From Paenibacillus sp. N3.4 (GTDB lineage Bacteria > Bacillota > Bacilli > Paenibacillales > NBRC-103111), in contig NZ_VRTT01000042.1 in NCBI RefSeq assembly GCF_008017805.1, forward strand, positions 1 to 64,000: a stretch of 64,000 bases of DNA, written 5' to 3'. Shown in pieces: positions 57,196 through 64,000 of this stretch. Each line of letters opens with the position of its first letter. Within the stretch, counting starts at the first letter, position 1. Below the pieces are notes generated by a model. It was not told where the DNA came from, searched no databases, and saw nothing but the letters and a program-made list of their open reading frames with translations. The translations under genes and the position numbers were made by a program.

Positions 57196-57244
57196 TGTAG
57201 AGTCTCCTCCCGACCTGTTAGGACCGACATCCCCTGATAAACAG

Positions 57245-57284
57245 AAAAAACCCGAGATGCGCATCCTAACGTGCGGTCTCCGGT
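57245..57284 (-). terminator. Terminator of the OsmC-like gene
   Basis: On the minus strand CCGGAGA pairs with TCTCGGG (one mismatch) around CGCA/TGCG and is followed by TTTTTT. Confidence 0.68.
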
Positions 57285-57336
57285 TTACCGGTCAACTTAA
57301 ATATGATTTTGTTTGTGTAATCAACTGGTTCATGTT

Positions 57337-57876
57337 CTACTTCGACTGTGATTTGGTGAGTATGAGTTCACCCTTAATCTCTTGCGGATATTTTAATAGA
57401 TTAAAGATTGGACATACACGTTCGATTTCTTGGTACAGCGTCGCAATCGTTTCTTCCGATTCGTCGGATACAATATGAAGTTGGTACGCAAGATGATGAG
57501 GATACACAGGTATATGTTCGTAACCCTCTTTCCCCGCAAGCGGATGTAATTCTCCAGATACTTCAACCTCAATGGACTCAAGCGAAATACCACGCAAAGC
57601 CGCTTGTATGAGTGTTATATGGGTCAAGCAGCTTCCAAGAACACCTAGCTGAAGCTCTGGAGAGCTGGGACCTAGGTCATATCCGGCGAAATCTGTCGGG
57701 CTGTCACTGATGACTTGAAAATTGCGAATCCGAATTTCCCTAACACCGCTTCGTCCGAGCACTTTAGCTTTTGCATAGTAACGATCCGATGGTAAATTAG
57801 GCGTTTGTTTCGCTTTCGCCTGTCTCTTTAGTGCCGCTTCTTTTTTTTGAACTAAATATTCATTTAAGGTACTCAG
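57337..57876 (-). CDS. OsmC/Ohr-family protein, possibly starting at CTG
   Basis: An OsmC-like fold: IRIRNFQVISDSPTDFAGYDLGPSSPELQLGVLGSCLTHITLIQAALRGI with the conserved Cys of GSCLTH, and later the segment EIERVCPIFNLLK containing a second Cys. These are the two redox Cys of OsmC peroxidases. A frame without ATG/GTG/TTG extends upstream of the first Met (57762) and encodes STLNEYLVQKKEAALKRQAK, a natural-looking N-terminus. The only start-like codon spaced correctly after GGGGAGGG is CTG at 57876. I therefore give the long form of 179 residues; the short form from 57762 would have 141. Confidence 0.75.
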   Translation of the reverse strand: MSTLNEYLVQKKEAALKRQAKAKQTPNLPSDRYYAKAKVLGRSGVREIRIRNFQVISDSPTDFAGYDLGPSSPELQLGVLGSCLTHITLIQAALRGISLESIEVEVSGELHPLAGKEGYEHIPVYPHHLAYQLHIVSDESEETIATLYQEIERVCPIFNLLKYPQEIKGELILTKSQSK

Positions 57877-57996
57877 CTGGATTCCCTCCCCATATTTTCC
57901 GAAAAATTAAACCGATTTATTCACTAGGAATAATATGAATTTATGTTAACATTGATATTCTAATGCGTCAATAACTTTTCCATTATTTTGTATCAC

Positions 57997-58036
57997 AAAA
58001 AAATAACCCATCCCTTCCAATGACGGAGGGATCGGC
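57997..58036 (-). terminator. Terminator of the TPP-enzyme operon
   Basis: On the minus strand AGCCGATCCCTCC pairs with GGAAGGGATGGGTT with small mismatches, followed by ATTTTTTT. Confidence 0.82.
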
Positions 58037-58067
58037 TTTAAATACTTTTAGAATGACTTCGCGGCTA

Positions 58068-59729
58068 TTAATAAGTCGCTCCTTGCAAGAACTTCACTCT
58101 TTCGCCCATGGGGGGAATTTCATTGCCATCCACGATTACTTCAACGACGAATGGGCCGCCGTGAGAAAGCCATTCTTGCACCTTATTCTTCTGTAAATCA
58201 GCTAACGAGCTTACCTCTGCATACGGTAATCCAAGCGAACGAGCAACACCGGCGATGCTCACGCGATCTTGGGAGAAGTCATCCAGACAGCGCTTGTATT
58301 GCAACATATGACCATGATACACCATGCCAAGACGAGCATTATTGATAACTACGAAAAGAATGGGCAGTTGATATTCCTTCGCGGTAAGTACCTCCATACC
58401 ATGCATGAAAAAGCAACCATCGCCTGTCACGCAGATTGTCGGTCTGGACGGCTCTGCTAACTGTGCGCCTAAGGAACCGCCGATTCCTGAGCCCATCCCT
58501 CCAAAGTTAATATCAATATCGAATTCTTGTCCACTCTCGATCAACAAATTCTGAATCGAGTAGGTCATGAATTCGCCAATGTCCAAGAAGAAACGCGCAT
58601 TTTTAGGAGCCGTCGCACTTAACTGACGGATCGCTGACAATGTATTCCATGAGTCGCCGGCTGTCTCCGAAGCCGCTGCTACTTCTGCTGACCCTTCTTC
58701 ATAGGCGTTCCATATTTGAGATGCTTCTTGACCCTTCTCAGCAAGCTGCGCTGATAGTTCTGCTATGACCAGCTTGATTTCTCCATGAACAGGGTATAGC
58801 GTTTCGTAGCATTTCCCTAATTCATTCTGATCATAATCAATATGAATGAGCTCTTTACCTGCAACCAAACGTGGTTCCCAGTTGCTTGTGGCCAATTCGC
58901 CTAGACTGGAGCCCATAATTAATAACACATCATACTCATTACTGTTCAGGTACTCGCTTGCTTGAATATTTGCCGATAAACCATACACACCCAAAGATAA
59001 AGGATGATCTTCAGGGAATGCCCCTTTACCACGAGGCGTTGTCGCAACCTTCCACCCGATCGTTTGTGCAAATGGCACGATGCTGTCGGATGCTGCTTTA
59101 GCACCGTTCCCCAACAAAATTGCGCCACGACGTCCAGCCGCTTTTATCCGATTAGCCGCTTTGTTTACTGCGATCTGATCGATGACGGGCTGCTGAATCT
59201 CAGGCAAAGACGGAAGTTCTCTGTCGCCGATATCTGTCATTTGAATATCTATCGGTATGGCTAGATGAACAGGACCGGGAACACCGCTTATTGCCGTGCA
59301 ATAAGCCTCTGCCAAGATGTCTGGCAGCTGATTAGCATCCATAATCGTTCTGCTCATCTTGGTAATCGACGCGAAGATCGGTTCCGCATAAAGTTCCTGC
59401 GCACCACCCTTGCCGAGCTTTGTGGAGGGTACTGATCCTGTAATGAAAATAACGGGCAGCTTCTGCTTCCAAGCATTTGCAGCCGGCGTAACCAGGTTCG
59501 TCGCCCCCGGTCCACTGGAGGCTACACAAATCGATGGAAGACCTGTAATTCTTGTATACGCACCAGCCATGTAGCCTGAGCTGTTTTCATGCTTCGCTAC
59601 GATCGGTTTGAGCTCAGGAATATCTAGAAGCGCATCATAGATCGCATTGATCGAACCTGCCGGTATACCAAACACATATTTGACACCCTGTTGAACCAGA
59701 AATCTTAATCCAATCTCAATGGCGCGCAT
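58068..59729 (-). CDS. Thiamine-pyrophosphate enzyme, acetolactate-synthase-like
   Basis: A 553-residue three-domain TPP enzyme. The catalytic Glu is in VAKHENSSGYMAGAY, the central domain has GNGAKAASDSIVP, and the Mg-TPP site is VTGDGCFFMHGMEVLTAKEY...VVINNARLGM. It is related to acetolactate synthase large subunits, but it is not in an ilv operon and no regulatory subunit follows, so the reaction is uncertain. It starts at ATG 59729, right after the kinase stop (TAAGATG), with GAGAGGG as ribosome binding site. Being last in an operon of signalling genes is unusual. Confidence 0.88.
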   Translation of the reverse strand: MRAIEIGLRFLVQQGVKYVFGIPAGSINAIYDALLDIPELKPIVAKHENSSGYMAGAYTRITGLPSICVASSGPGATNLVTPAANAWKQKLPVIFITGSVPSTKLGKGGAQELYAEPIFASITKMSRTIMDANQLPDILAEAYCTAISGVPGPVHLAIPIDIQMTDIGDRELPSLPEIQQPVIDQIAVNKAANRIKAAGRRGAILLGNGAKAASDSIVPFAQTIGWKVATTPRGKGAFPEDHPLSLGVYGLSANIQASEYLNSNEYDVLLIMGSSLGELATSNWEPRLVAGKELIHIDYDQNELGKCYETLYPVHGEIKLVIAELSAQLAEKGQEASQIWNAYEEGSAEVAAASETAGDSWNTLSAIRQLSATAPKNARFFLDIGEFMTYSIQNLLIESGQEFDIDINFGGMGSGIGGSLGAQLAEPSRPTICVTGDGCFFMHGMEVLTAKEYQLPILFVVINNARLGMVYHGHMLQYKRCLDDFSQDRVSIAGVARSLGLPYAEVSSLADLQKNKVQEWLSHGGPFVVEVIVDGNEIPPMGERVKFLQGATY

Positions 59730-59730
59730 C

Positions 59731-61533
59731 TTATTCCCTCTCTTCTTTAGGCAACGTGAATTTAAAGCTTGAGCCTTGACCTTCATTGCTTTCGAACCAA
59801 ATCCGTCCGCCGTGCAGTTCAATTAATTGCTTAGAAATCGCTAGCCCAAGACCTGTTCCGTTGATTTGATTGTTGGCTTGATAGAACTTGGTGAAAATAT
59901 TTTTTTGCTTCTCCATTGGAATACCGATTCCGTTATCCTGCACTTCAACCATTAACGAATCATTATGATAAAGCGTTTTTATCGTGATTGCACCCAATGG
60001 CGGCGTAAATTTAATCGCGTTGGAAAGTAAATTCAATAAGATTTGTAAGATCCGCTGCTTATCCACTCTAATAACGGTATTCATATCCGCATCGGATTCA
60101 ACAATCAGATTCAGCTTCTTTTTATTAATAAGCGATTGGACAATGCCAACGGATTCTTTGATAATATCTTTGAAATCCGCTTCGGTGTATACCAATTCGA
60201 ACTTACCGTTCTCCATTTTGGCGAAATCCAACAATTCGTTTACTTGATCCAATAAACGTTCGATGGATTTTCCCGCAATATCAAGCAAATCTCGCTGCGA
60301 CTCGTTCAGCTCACCCAGAATTCCTTTGCTCAGAATATCGACCGATCCTTTCACAGCCGTGATTGGCGTTCGCAGCTCATGGGAAAGTGTCGCGATAAAA
60401 TCGCTTTTTAATTCATTCAGATGTTCTAATTCTCTCACAAGACCCTCAAGCTTGAAGTTAGCATGCTGCAGCTCAATCGAGCGCTCATTAACCGAATGGT
60501 CCAAAGATTCTGTATGAATAGCATTGGATAACGCTGTTGCTGTGGCATCTGAAATCGATTGGCAGAACTCCAATAAGCTTGCTTCATATTTCCTTTGTTT
60601 GCCGATGGATGGAATCGCAACAACACCATATACACTGCCTTTGGCAACCAGCGGGAAGACCATAATGCTTTTAATATTAAAAGAGACAAAAGCCTTGTGA
60701 TTCGGACGCGGATCATTATAAACATCTTCAATGGCTGCTGATTTCTTTTCCGTAATCACTTCGTACAGCAATCGATCGTTTTCGATAGTCAGCTTCACTT
60801 CTCTGTGCTTAAACTTCCACTCGTCCACTGTTACATTCACAGATGACAATTGATACGGCTCTATCGTATGTTCCTTCTCGTTATACAAATGGATGCCAAT
60901 ATCCTTGGAGCCGCTAGCCTTGCGCATATAGTGAAAGAATGTATTTAGCACATCCTTAACCGATAGGGACTCAGACAAAGCTTTCGTCGCGTCCAGAAGC
61001 AACTGCTGCTTCTCCATCAGAAGTTGACGTTGTTCGAACATGCGAATGTTGCGAATGGCTACACTGGCCATATTGACAAATGCTTCCGTTACTTCCCTTT
61101 GCTCTTGGGTAATATTCATCGGCTTACCAAAATCATGGACGAAAACAAGTCCAAAAACATCCTTATCCACAATGACAGGAATACCTAGTATCGATTTAAT
61201 TTTTAATAAATTGCGCTTGGACTGATCCAAACGAAGGTCCGTACTCGTATCAGAAATATAATCGCTCGATTGATGGCGAAGAATATCTCTCACAAAAGCA
61301 TCTTCCTTCGGGTCAATAAGCAATTCCGTAATATCTACAGGCAATTTATTGCCCTTATATCCTTGGAATGTACCATCAGGTTGTTTGAGGAAAAAACCGA
61401 CTAAATCTGCCTGAGTAATCTCTCCTGCTATTGCATCAACAAAAACTTGCAAAATTTCTGACATTTCGAATTGCGAGTTAATGACTTTCGTCATTTGAAA
61501 CAACTTTTGAAAGCTTTTTAATTCCATAACCAT
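59731..61533 (-). CDS. Cytoplasmic GAF-GAF histidine kinase
   Basis: A 600-residue kinase without membrane segments: GAF 1 about residues 20-165 (GEITQADLVGFFLKQPDG), GAF 2 about 185-345 (ASGSKDIGIHLYNEKE...VYGVVAIPSIGK), a coiled linker, HisKA with SDFIATLSHELRTPITAVKG, and HATPase with NLLSNAIKFTP, DNGIGIP and GTGLGLAISKQLIELHGG. It may phosphorylate the GGDEF response regulator encoded 21 bases upstream. The signal is presumably an intracellular small molecule bound by GAF. Confidence 0.93.
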   Translation of the reverse strand: MVMELKSFQKLFQMTKVINSQFEMSEILQVFVDAIAGEITQADLVGFFLKQPDGTFQGYKGNKLPVDITELLIDPKEDAFVRDILRHQSSDYISDTSTDLRLDQSKRNLLKIKSILGIPVIVDKDVFGLVFVHDFGKPMNITQEQREVTEAFVNMASVAIRNIRMFEQRQLLMEKQQLLLDATKALSESLSVKDVLNTFFHYMRKASGSKDIGIHLYNEKEHTIEPYQLSSVNVTVDEWKFKHREVKLTIENDRLLYEVITEKKSAAIEDVYNDPRPNHKAFVSFNIKSIMVFPLVAKGSVYGVVAIPSIGKQRKYEASLLEFCQSISDATATALSNAIHTESLDHSVNERSIELQHANFKLEGLVRELEHLNELKSDFIATLSHELRTPITAVKGSVDILSKGILGELNESQRDLLDIAGKSIERLLDQVNELLDFAKMENGKFELVYTEADFKDIIKESVGIVQSLINKKKLNLIVESDADMNTVIRVDKQRILQILLNLLSNAIKFTPPLGAITIKTLYHNDSLMVEVQDNGIGIPMEKQKNIFTKFYQANNQINGTGLGLAISKQLIELHGGRIWFESNEGQGSSFKFTLPKEERE

Positions 61534-61554
61534 CGTCCACCCATTCTCCTTTAG

Positions 61555-62445
61555 TTAGCGTATCTTTATTTGATGTCTTCCACTATTTTTGGCTCCCAGA
61601 AGAGCGGAATCAGCTTGCGAAATCATGTGCTCAAAAGAAGTTGGGTCAAAGTTGCTCGTTAATCCTATACTGACTGAAAATTTTTGTTGTTTTTGCGGAG
61701 CAAGGCTAACCTTCAGGTTGTCGACAGCTTTACTGATTCTATCTGCTATTTCCAATGCGGATGAAGCGTCTTCCAGTAGGACTAAATATTCGTCTCCGCC
61801 GTAACGAAAGGCAAGATCCTTTTCAGAGGAGATTTGTGACAAGATCGTATTGGCTACTTCCTTTAACACTTGATCGCCAACCAGATGACCATAATTATCA
61901 TTAATGTCCTTAAAGTAATCCATATCCACCATCATCGCAGCCTGGAATATTTTGGTTCCTTCTTCGATCATGCGAATCGTGATATCCAAGTAAGCCCGAT
62001 TGTATAGGCCGGTAAGGGCATCGACATAGACCAGCTTCGCTAATTTTTTGTTGTCCTTTCTCAAGCTTTTTAGCTTCGCTTTTTGATGTAGTGCGATTTC
62101 GACCTTTCTTTCCAGGACATCCAGATCAAAAGGCTTGGTCAAATAGTCGAAGGCCCCTAATCTCAAACCATGCAAAATATCTTCTTTCTGCGCGTTGGCT
62201 GATAAGAAAATAATCGGAATATCAAAATCACACTGTGACGTTAACTGTCTACAGATTTCAAAGCCTGTAATTTCCGGCATCATCACATCGAGTAGAATCA
62301 GATCAGGTGCTTTATCCTTCACCATTTGAATAGCTTCTTTACCATCCTCGACCGTAAAAATTTCATGTTCTAACGAATTCAAAAAAATGCGAAGTATGTT
62401 TAAATTATGAGGTTCGTCGTCGATGATAAGAATACGACCGTTCAT
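61555..62445 (-). CDS. Response regulator with GGDEF (diguanylate cyclase) domain
   Basis: A 296-residue protein: receiver (residues 1-120) with IIDDEP, phospho-Asp in LLDVMMPEITG and KPFD; GGDEF domain (about 140-296) with DALTGLYNRAYLD, DMDYFKDINDNYGH and RYGGDEYLVLL. GGDEY is an accepted active variant, so c-di-GMP synthesis is expected. The product-inhibition I-site (RxxD, five residues before the signature) reads SEKD, lacking the Arg. It lies between the HD-GYP gene and the kinase gene in one operon. Confidence 0.93.
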   Translation of the reverse strand: MNGRILIIDDEPHNLNILRIFLNSLEHEIFTVEDGKEAIQMVKDKAPDLILLDVMMPEITGFEICRQLTSQCDFDIPIIFLSANAQKEDILHGLRLGAFDYLTKPFDLDVLERKVEIALHQKAKLKSLRKDNKKLAKLVYVDALTGLYNRAYLDITIRMIEEGTKIFQAAMMVDMDYFKDINDNYGHLVGDQVLKEVANTILSQISSEKDLAFRYGGDEYLVLLEDASSALEIADRISKAVDNLKVSLAPQKQQKFSVSIGLTSNFDPTSFEHMISQADSALLGAKNSGRHQIKIR

Positions 62446-62490
62446 TAATTAATCCCAGCTTTCATCTCTAAAGTAAATGCCCTTTACCTT

Positions 62491-63534
62491 CTAGCTATTC
62501 ATCTGCATCTGCTCATCGATGATACTTAAAAAAATCTGTACCAAATTTTCATCAAACTGCTTGCCTGCATGAATAAGCAATTGTTCCTTGACCTCATGAA
62601 CATGCAGCGAATCTCGATACACCCGCGTAGAAGTCATGGCATCAAAAGCATCTGCCAAACTAACAATACGCACGAGCAGCGGAATGTCCTTTCCATGAAG
62701 CTGGTCCGGATAACCGGTCCCATCCATCCGTTCATGATGCCATCTAACGATAGGCAGCAAATCCTCGACCTCGACATCAGGAAGATCCTTCAACAACTTA
62801 TATCCAATCACTGGGTGCTGACGAATCACATTGAATTCTTCATCTGTCAGCCTTCCGGGTTTCATTAAGATATGATCCGGGATTGCAATTTTACCAATAT
62901 CGTGCAAAAGAGCTCCTAACTTCAATGTCTCAATATCTACCTCATTCAACCCCGCTCTCGCCCCCAGCAGAGATGAATAAAAGGCTACATTATAGCAATG
63001 ATCTACCGTAAAGCTATCTTTCATCCGCAATGTGTTGAACAGATTTTCGTACGTTTTCTGCTTAAGGACTTGCCTTCGAAACTGGATTTTTTTAATTAAT
63101 TGTTCCATATGAAGCTTAATGACTGTGCACATCTGCAGTTGTTCATTCGATAACTCAACATCGCTTAGAAAGGAAAACAATAGCGCCCCATATGAGGGTC
63201 CGTGTTTGATATGAAACCCATAGATGGATTGATATTTGGTCAGTTTCAAATAATCTCTCAGGTTTCCGCTTGCATTGTGCATCGATAAAGAAGAACCTTC
63301 GGGGATATTGGCAAAGTACTGTATGTCCACTACGATATTTTGCAATTGTTCCATCACGGCTGTACTAATATTAACCGAATAAGAGGCTGGTGTATTCTGA
63401 TGTTTTTCGTCAATAAGAAAGAGAGAAATATGCTCACAGCCAATTGTTTTCTTGGCTATATCACTCAATTGTCCGATGGATTCGAAAATTGAATCAGAAT
63501 TTATCACATTCTTAAAAAATAACGAATTCTGCAT
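62491..63534 (-). CDS. HD-GYP phosphodiesterase with N-terminal GAF-like domain
   Basis: A 347-residue protein: a GAF-like N-terminal half (TIGCEHISLFLIDEKHQNTPASYSVN...), then an HD-GYP domain with HCYNVAFYSSLLG, LLHDIGKIAIPDHIL, HPVIGYKLL and RWHHERMDGTGYPDQLHG, all metal and GYP residues present. HD-GYP enzymes hydrolyse c-di-GMP to pGpG/GMP. It is first in an operon with a diguanylate cyclase response regulator and a kinase, so synthesis and breakdown are encoded together. Confidence 0.92.
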   Translation of the reverse strand: MQNSLFFKNVINSDSIFESIGQLSDIAKKTIGCEHISLFLIDEKHQNTPASYSVNISTAVMEQLQNIVVDIQYFANIPEGSSLSMHNASGNLRDYLKLTKYQSIYGFHIKHGPSYGALLFSFLSDVELSNEQLQMCTVIKLHMEQLIKKIQFRRQVLKQKTYENLFNTLRMKDSFTVDHCYNVAFYSSLLGARAGLNEVDIETLKLGALLHDIGKIAIPDHILMKPGRLTDEEFNVIRQHPVIGYKLLKDLPDVEVEDLLPIVRWHHERMDGTGYPDQLHGKDIPLLVRIVSLADAFDAMTSTRVYRDSLHVHEVKEQLLIHAGKQFDENLVQIFLSIIDEQMQMNS

Positions 63535-63678
63535 AGCTGTTACCTCTTATTCTTAATCAAGTAAATGCTTAACTTTAATCAGTACTAGTTCTTCTTTAAT
63601 TGGAGAATATCCTTTTTTATTAATAATATTTTACAGAAATTTATCATAATTTAACTAAGAAAGATTGCATTCGTCTTA

Positions 63679-63721
63679 TTTCGACAGGATCGGCTTGCTG
63701 TGTTGACACATCTTGTCGAAA
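63679..63721. repeat. Inverted repeat upstream of the c-di-GMP operon
   Basis: TTTCGACANGAT (63679-63690) and ATCNTGTCGAAA (63710-63721) are complementary except at one position, separated by 19 bases. No T-run follows on either strand, so it is less likely a terminator than a regulatory or recombination site. Confidence 0.5.
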
Positions 63722-63724
63722 ACC

Positions 63725-63765
63725 AAAAAGACTCGAAGCCGCTAATTAGTACGCCTCAAGTCTTT
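63725..63765 (-). terminator. Terminator of the MFS gene at the right edge
   Basis: On the minus strand AAAGACTTGAGGC pairs with GCTTCGAGTCTTT with small mismatches, followed by TTGG. Confidence 0.65.
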
Positions 63766-63791
63766 ATTCGCTTTGTAAAGATTTCTTGCCT

Positions 63792-64000
63792 CTATCCGGA
63801 AGTTACACGCTTGGCTTCTTTCATGCTGCTAACCTTCATAGATACTGCCGCTCCAAGCAACGCTACACCGGTAATCAGAAAGACGAATTGGATGCCAATC
63901 CATCCTCCAAGGAGACCACCTAACATAGGTCCTGCCATCATACCGAACTGGCTCGATGTTTGGTTTAAGCTGATGGCCCTACCACGAAACTCAGCCTCCG
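63792..64000 (-). CDS. MFS transporter, C-terminal part only
   Basis: The last 69 codons of a transporter entering from the right edge: EFRGRAISLNQTSSQFGMMA, then GPMLGGLLGGWIGIQFVFL, ending KEAKRVTSG. The RGRAISLNQTSSQFGMMAGPMLGG stretch matches the TM11 region of multidrug MFS proteins (motif resembling G-x-x-x-GP-x-x-GG). Only the end is present, so function cannot be narrowed. Confidence 0.8.
   Translation of the reverse strand, partial: EAEFRGRAISLNQTSSQFGMMAGPMLGGLLGGWIGIQFVFLITGVALLGAAVSMKVSSMKEAKRVTSG

Noticed and set aside
58068-59729. Assignment as the biosynthetic acetolactate synthase IlvB
   Set aside because: No ilvN, ilvC or leu genes are nearby and the operon context is signalling, so only family-level naming is supported.

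Overview
The window looks like chromosomal DNA of a Gram-positive, spore-former-type Firmicute, most likely a Paenibacillus or close relative. This is an inference. It rests on near-consensus AGGAGG ribosome binding sites, TTGACA/TATAAT-type promoters, an SLH-anchored 5'-nucleotidase, two YesM/YesN-type sensor/regulator pairs beside sugar ABC transporters, an HPr kinase-like gene, a yjdF gene with its leader RNA, and 16S rRNA sequence at the left edge. Most genes lie on the minus strand, which fits an rRNA operon that is also read on the minus strand.

Layout. 1-0.4 kb: 5' end of a 16S rRNA gene, its leader and promoter. 1-7 kb: small genes, SLH 5'-nucleotidase, a stand-alone hisC-type aminotransferase, mscL with a zinc-ribbon tail, and a short-chain dehydrogenase. 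7.3-10.5 kb: copper module copA-csoR-copZ with promoters that carry operators in their spacers; csoR is frameshifted. 10.6-13.4 kb: MFS pump with MarR regulator, and adenosine deaminase. 13.6-27.5 kb: a polysaccharide-utilisation locus made of a very large secreted multidomain glycosidase (frameshifted), lipoprotein, two LplB/LplC-type permeases, YesM/YesN-type two-component system and FAD oxidoreductase. 27.5-29.1 kb: an IS630-family transposase remnant, a group II intron domain V-like remnant and small repeats. 29.1-33.3 kb: small membrane proteins, AlkD-like protein, HAD phosphatase, dienoyl-CoA reductase-like SDR, yjdF with riboswitch. 33.3-35 kb: chemotaxis receptor. 35.2-43.6 kb: a galactose-type ABC importer (mglBAC-like, ATPase frameshifted) with an extracellular sugar-binding protein, sensor kinase and AraC-type response regulator upstream. 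43.8-47.2 kb: MoxR/DUF58/DUF4129-type operon. 47.3-52.7 kb: a 56-residue ORF, an HPr kinase paralogue with a CcpA-box-like site, a secreted protein, a class A penicillin-binding protein and an aldo/keto reductase. 53-57 kb: a second sugar ABC operon (two genes frameshifted) with an amidohydrolase, flanked by gene debris. 57.3-63.5 kb: OsmC-like protein, then an HD-GYP, GGDEF response regulator, GAF histidine kinase and thiamine-pyrophosphate enzyme operon. The right edge cuts an MFS transporter.

Two observations stand out. First, two loci 5.5 kb apart (22524-22587 and 28005-28068) carry the same 64-bp promoter architecture, with identical spacing from a conserved upstream element to a TATAAT box. 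I infer that these are target promoters of the YesN-type regulator encoded between them. The second copy is now cut off from the FAD oxidoreductase gene by an IS630 remnant. Second, seven single-base losses in A/T runs break five otherwise well-conserved genes, and four of the seven occur in the same context (GCAAAGT where GCAAAAGT restores the frame). Assembly error is the simplest explanation, so the affected genes should be read as probably intact until resequenced.
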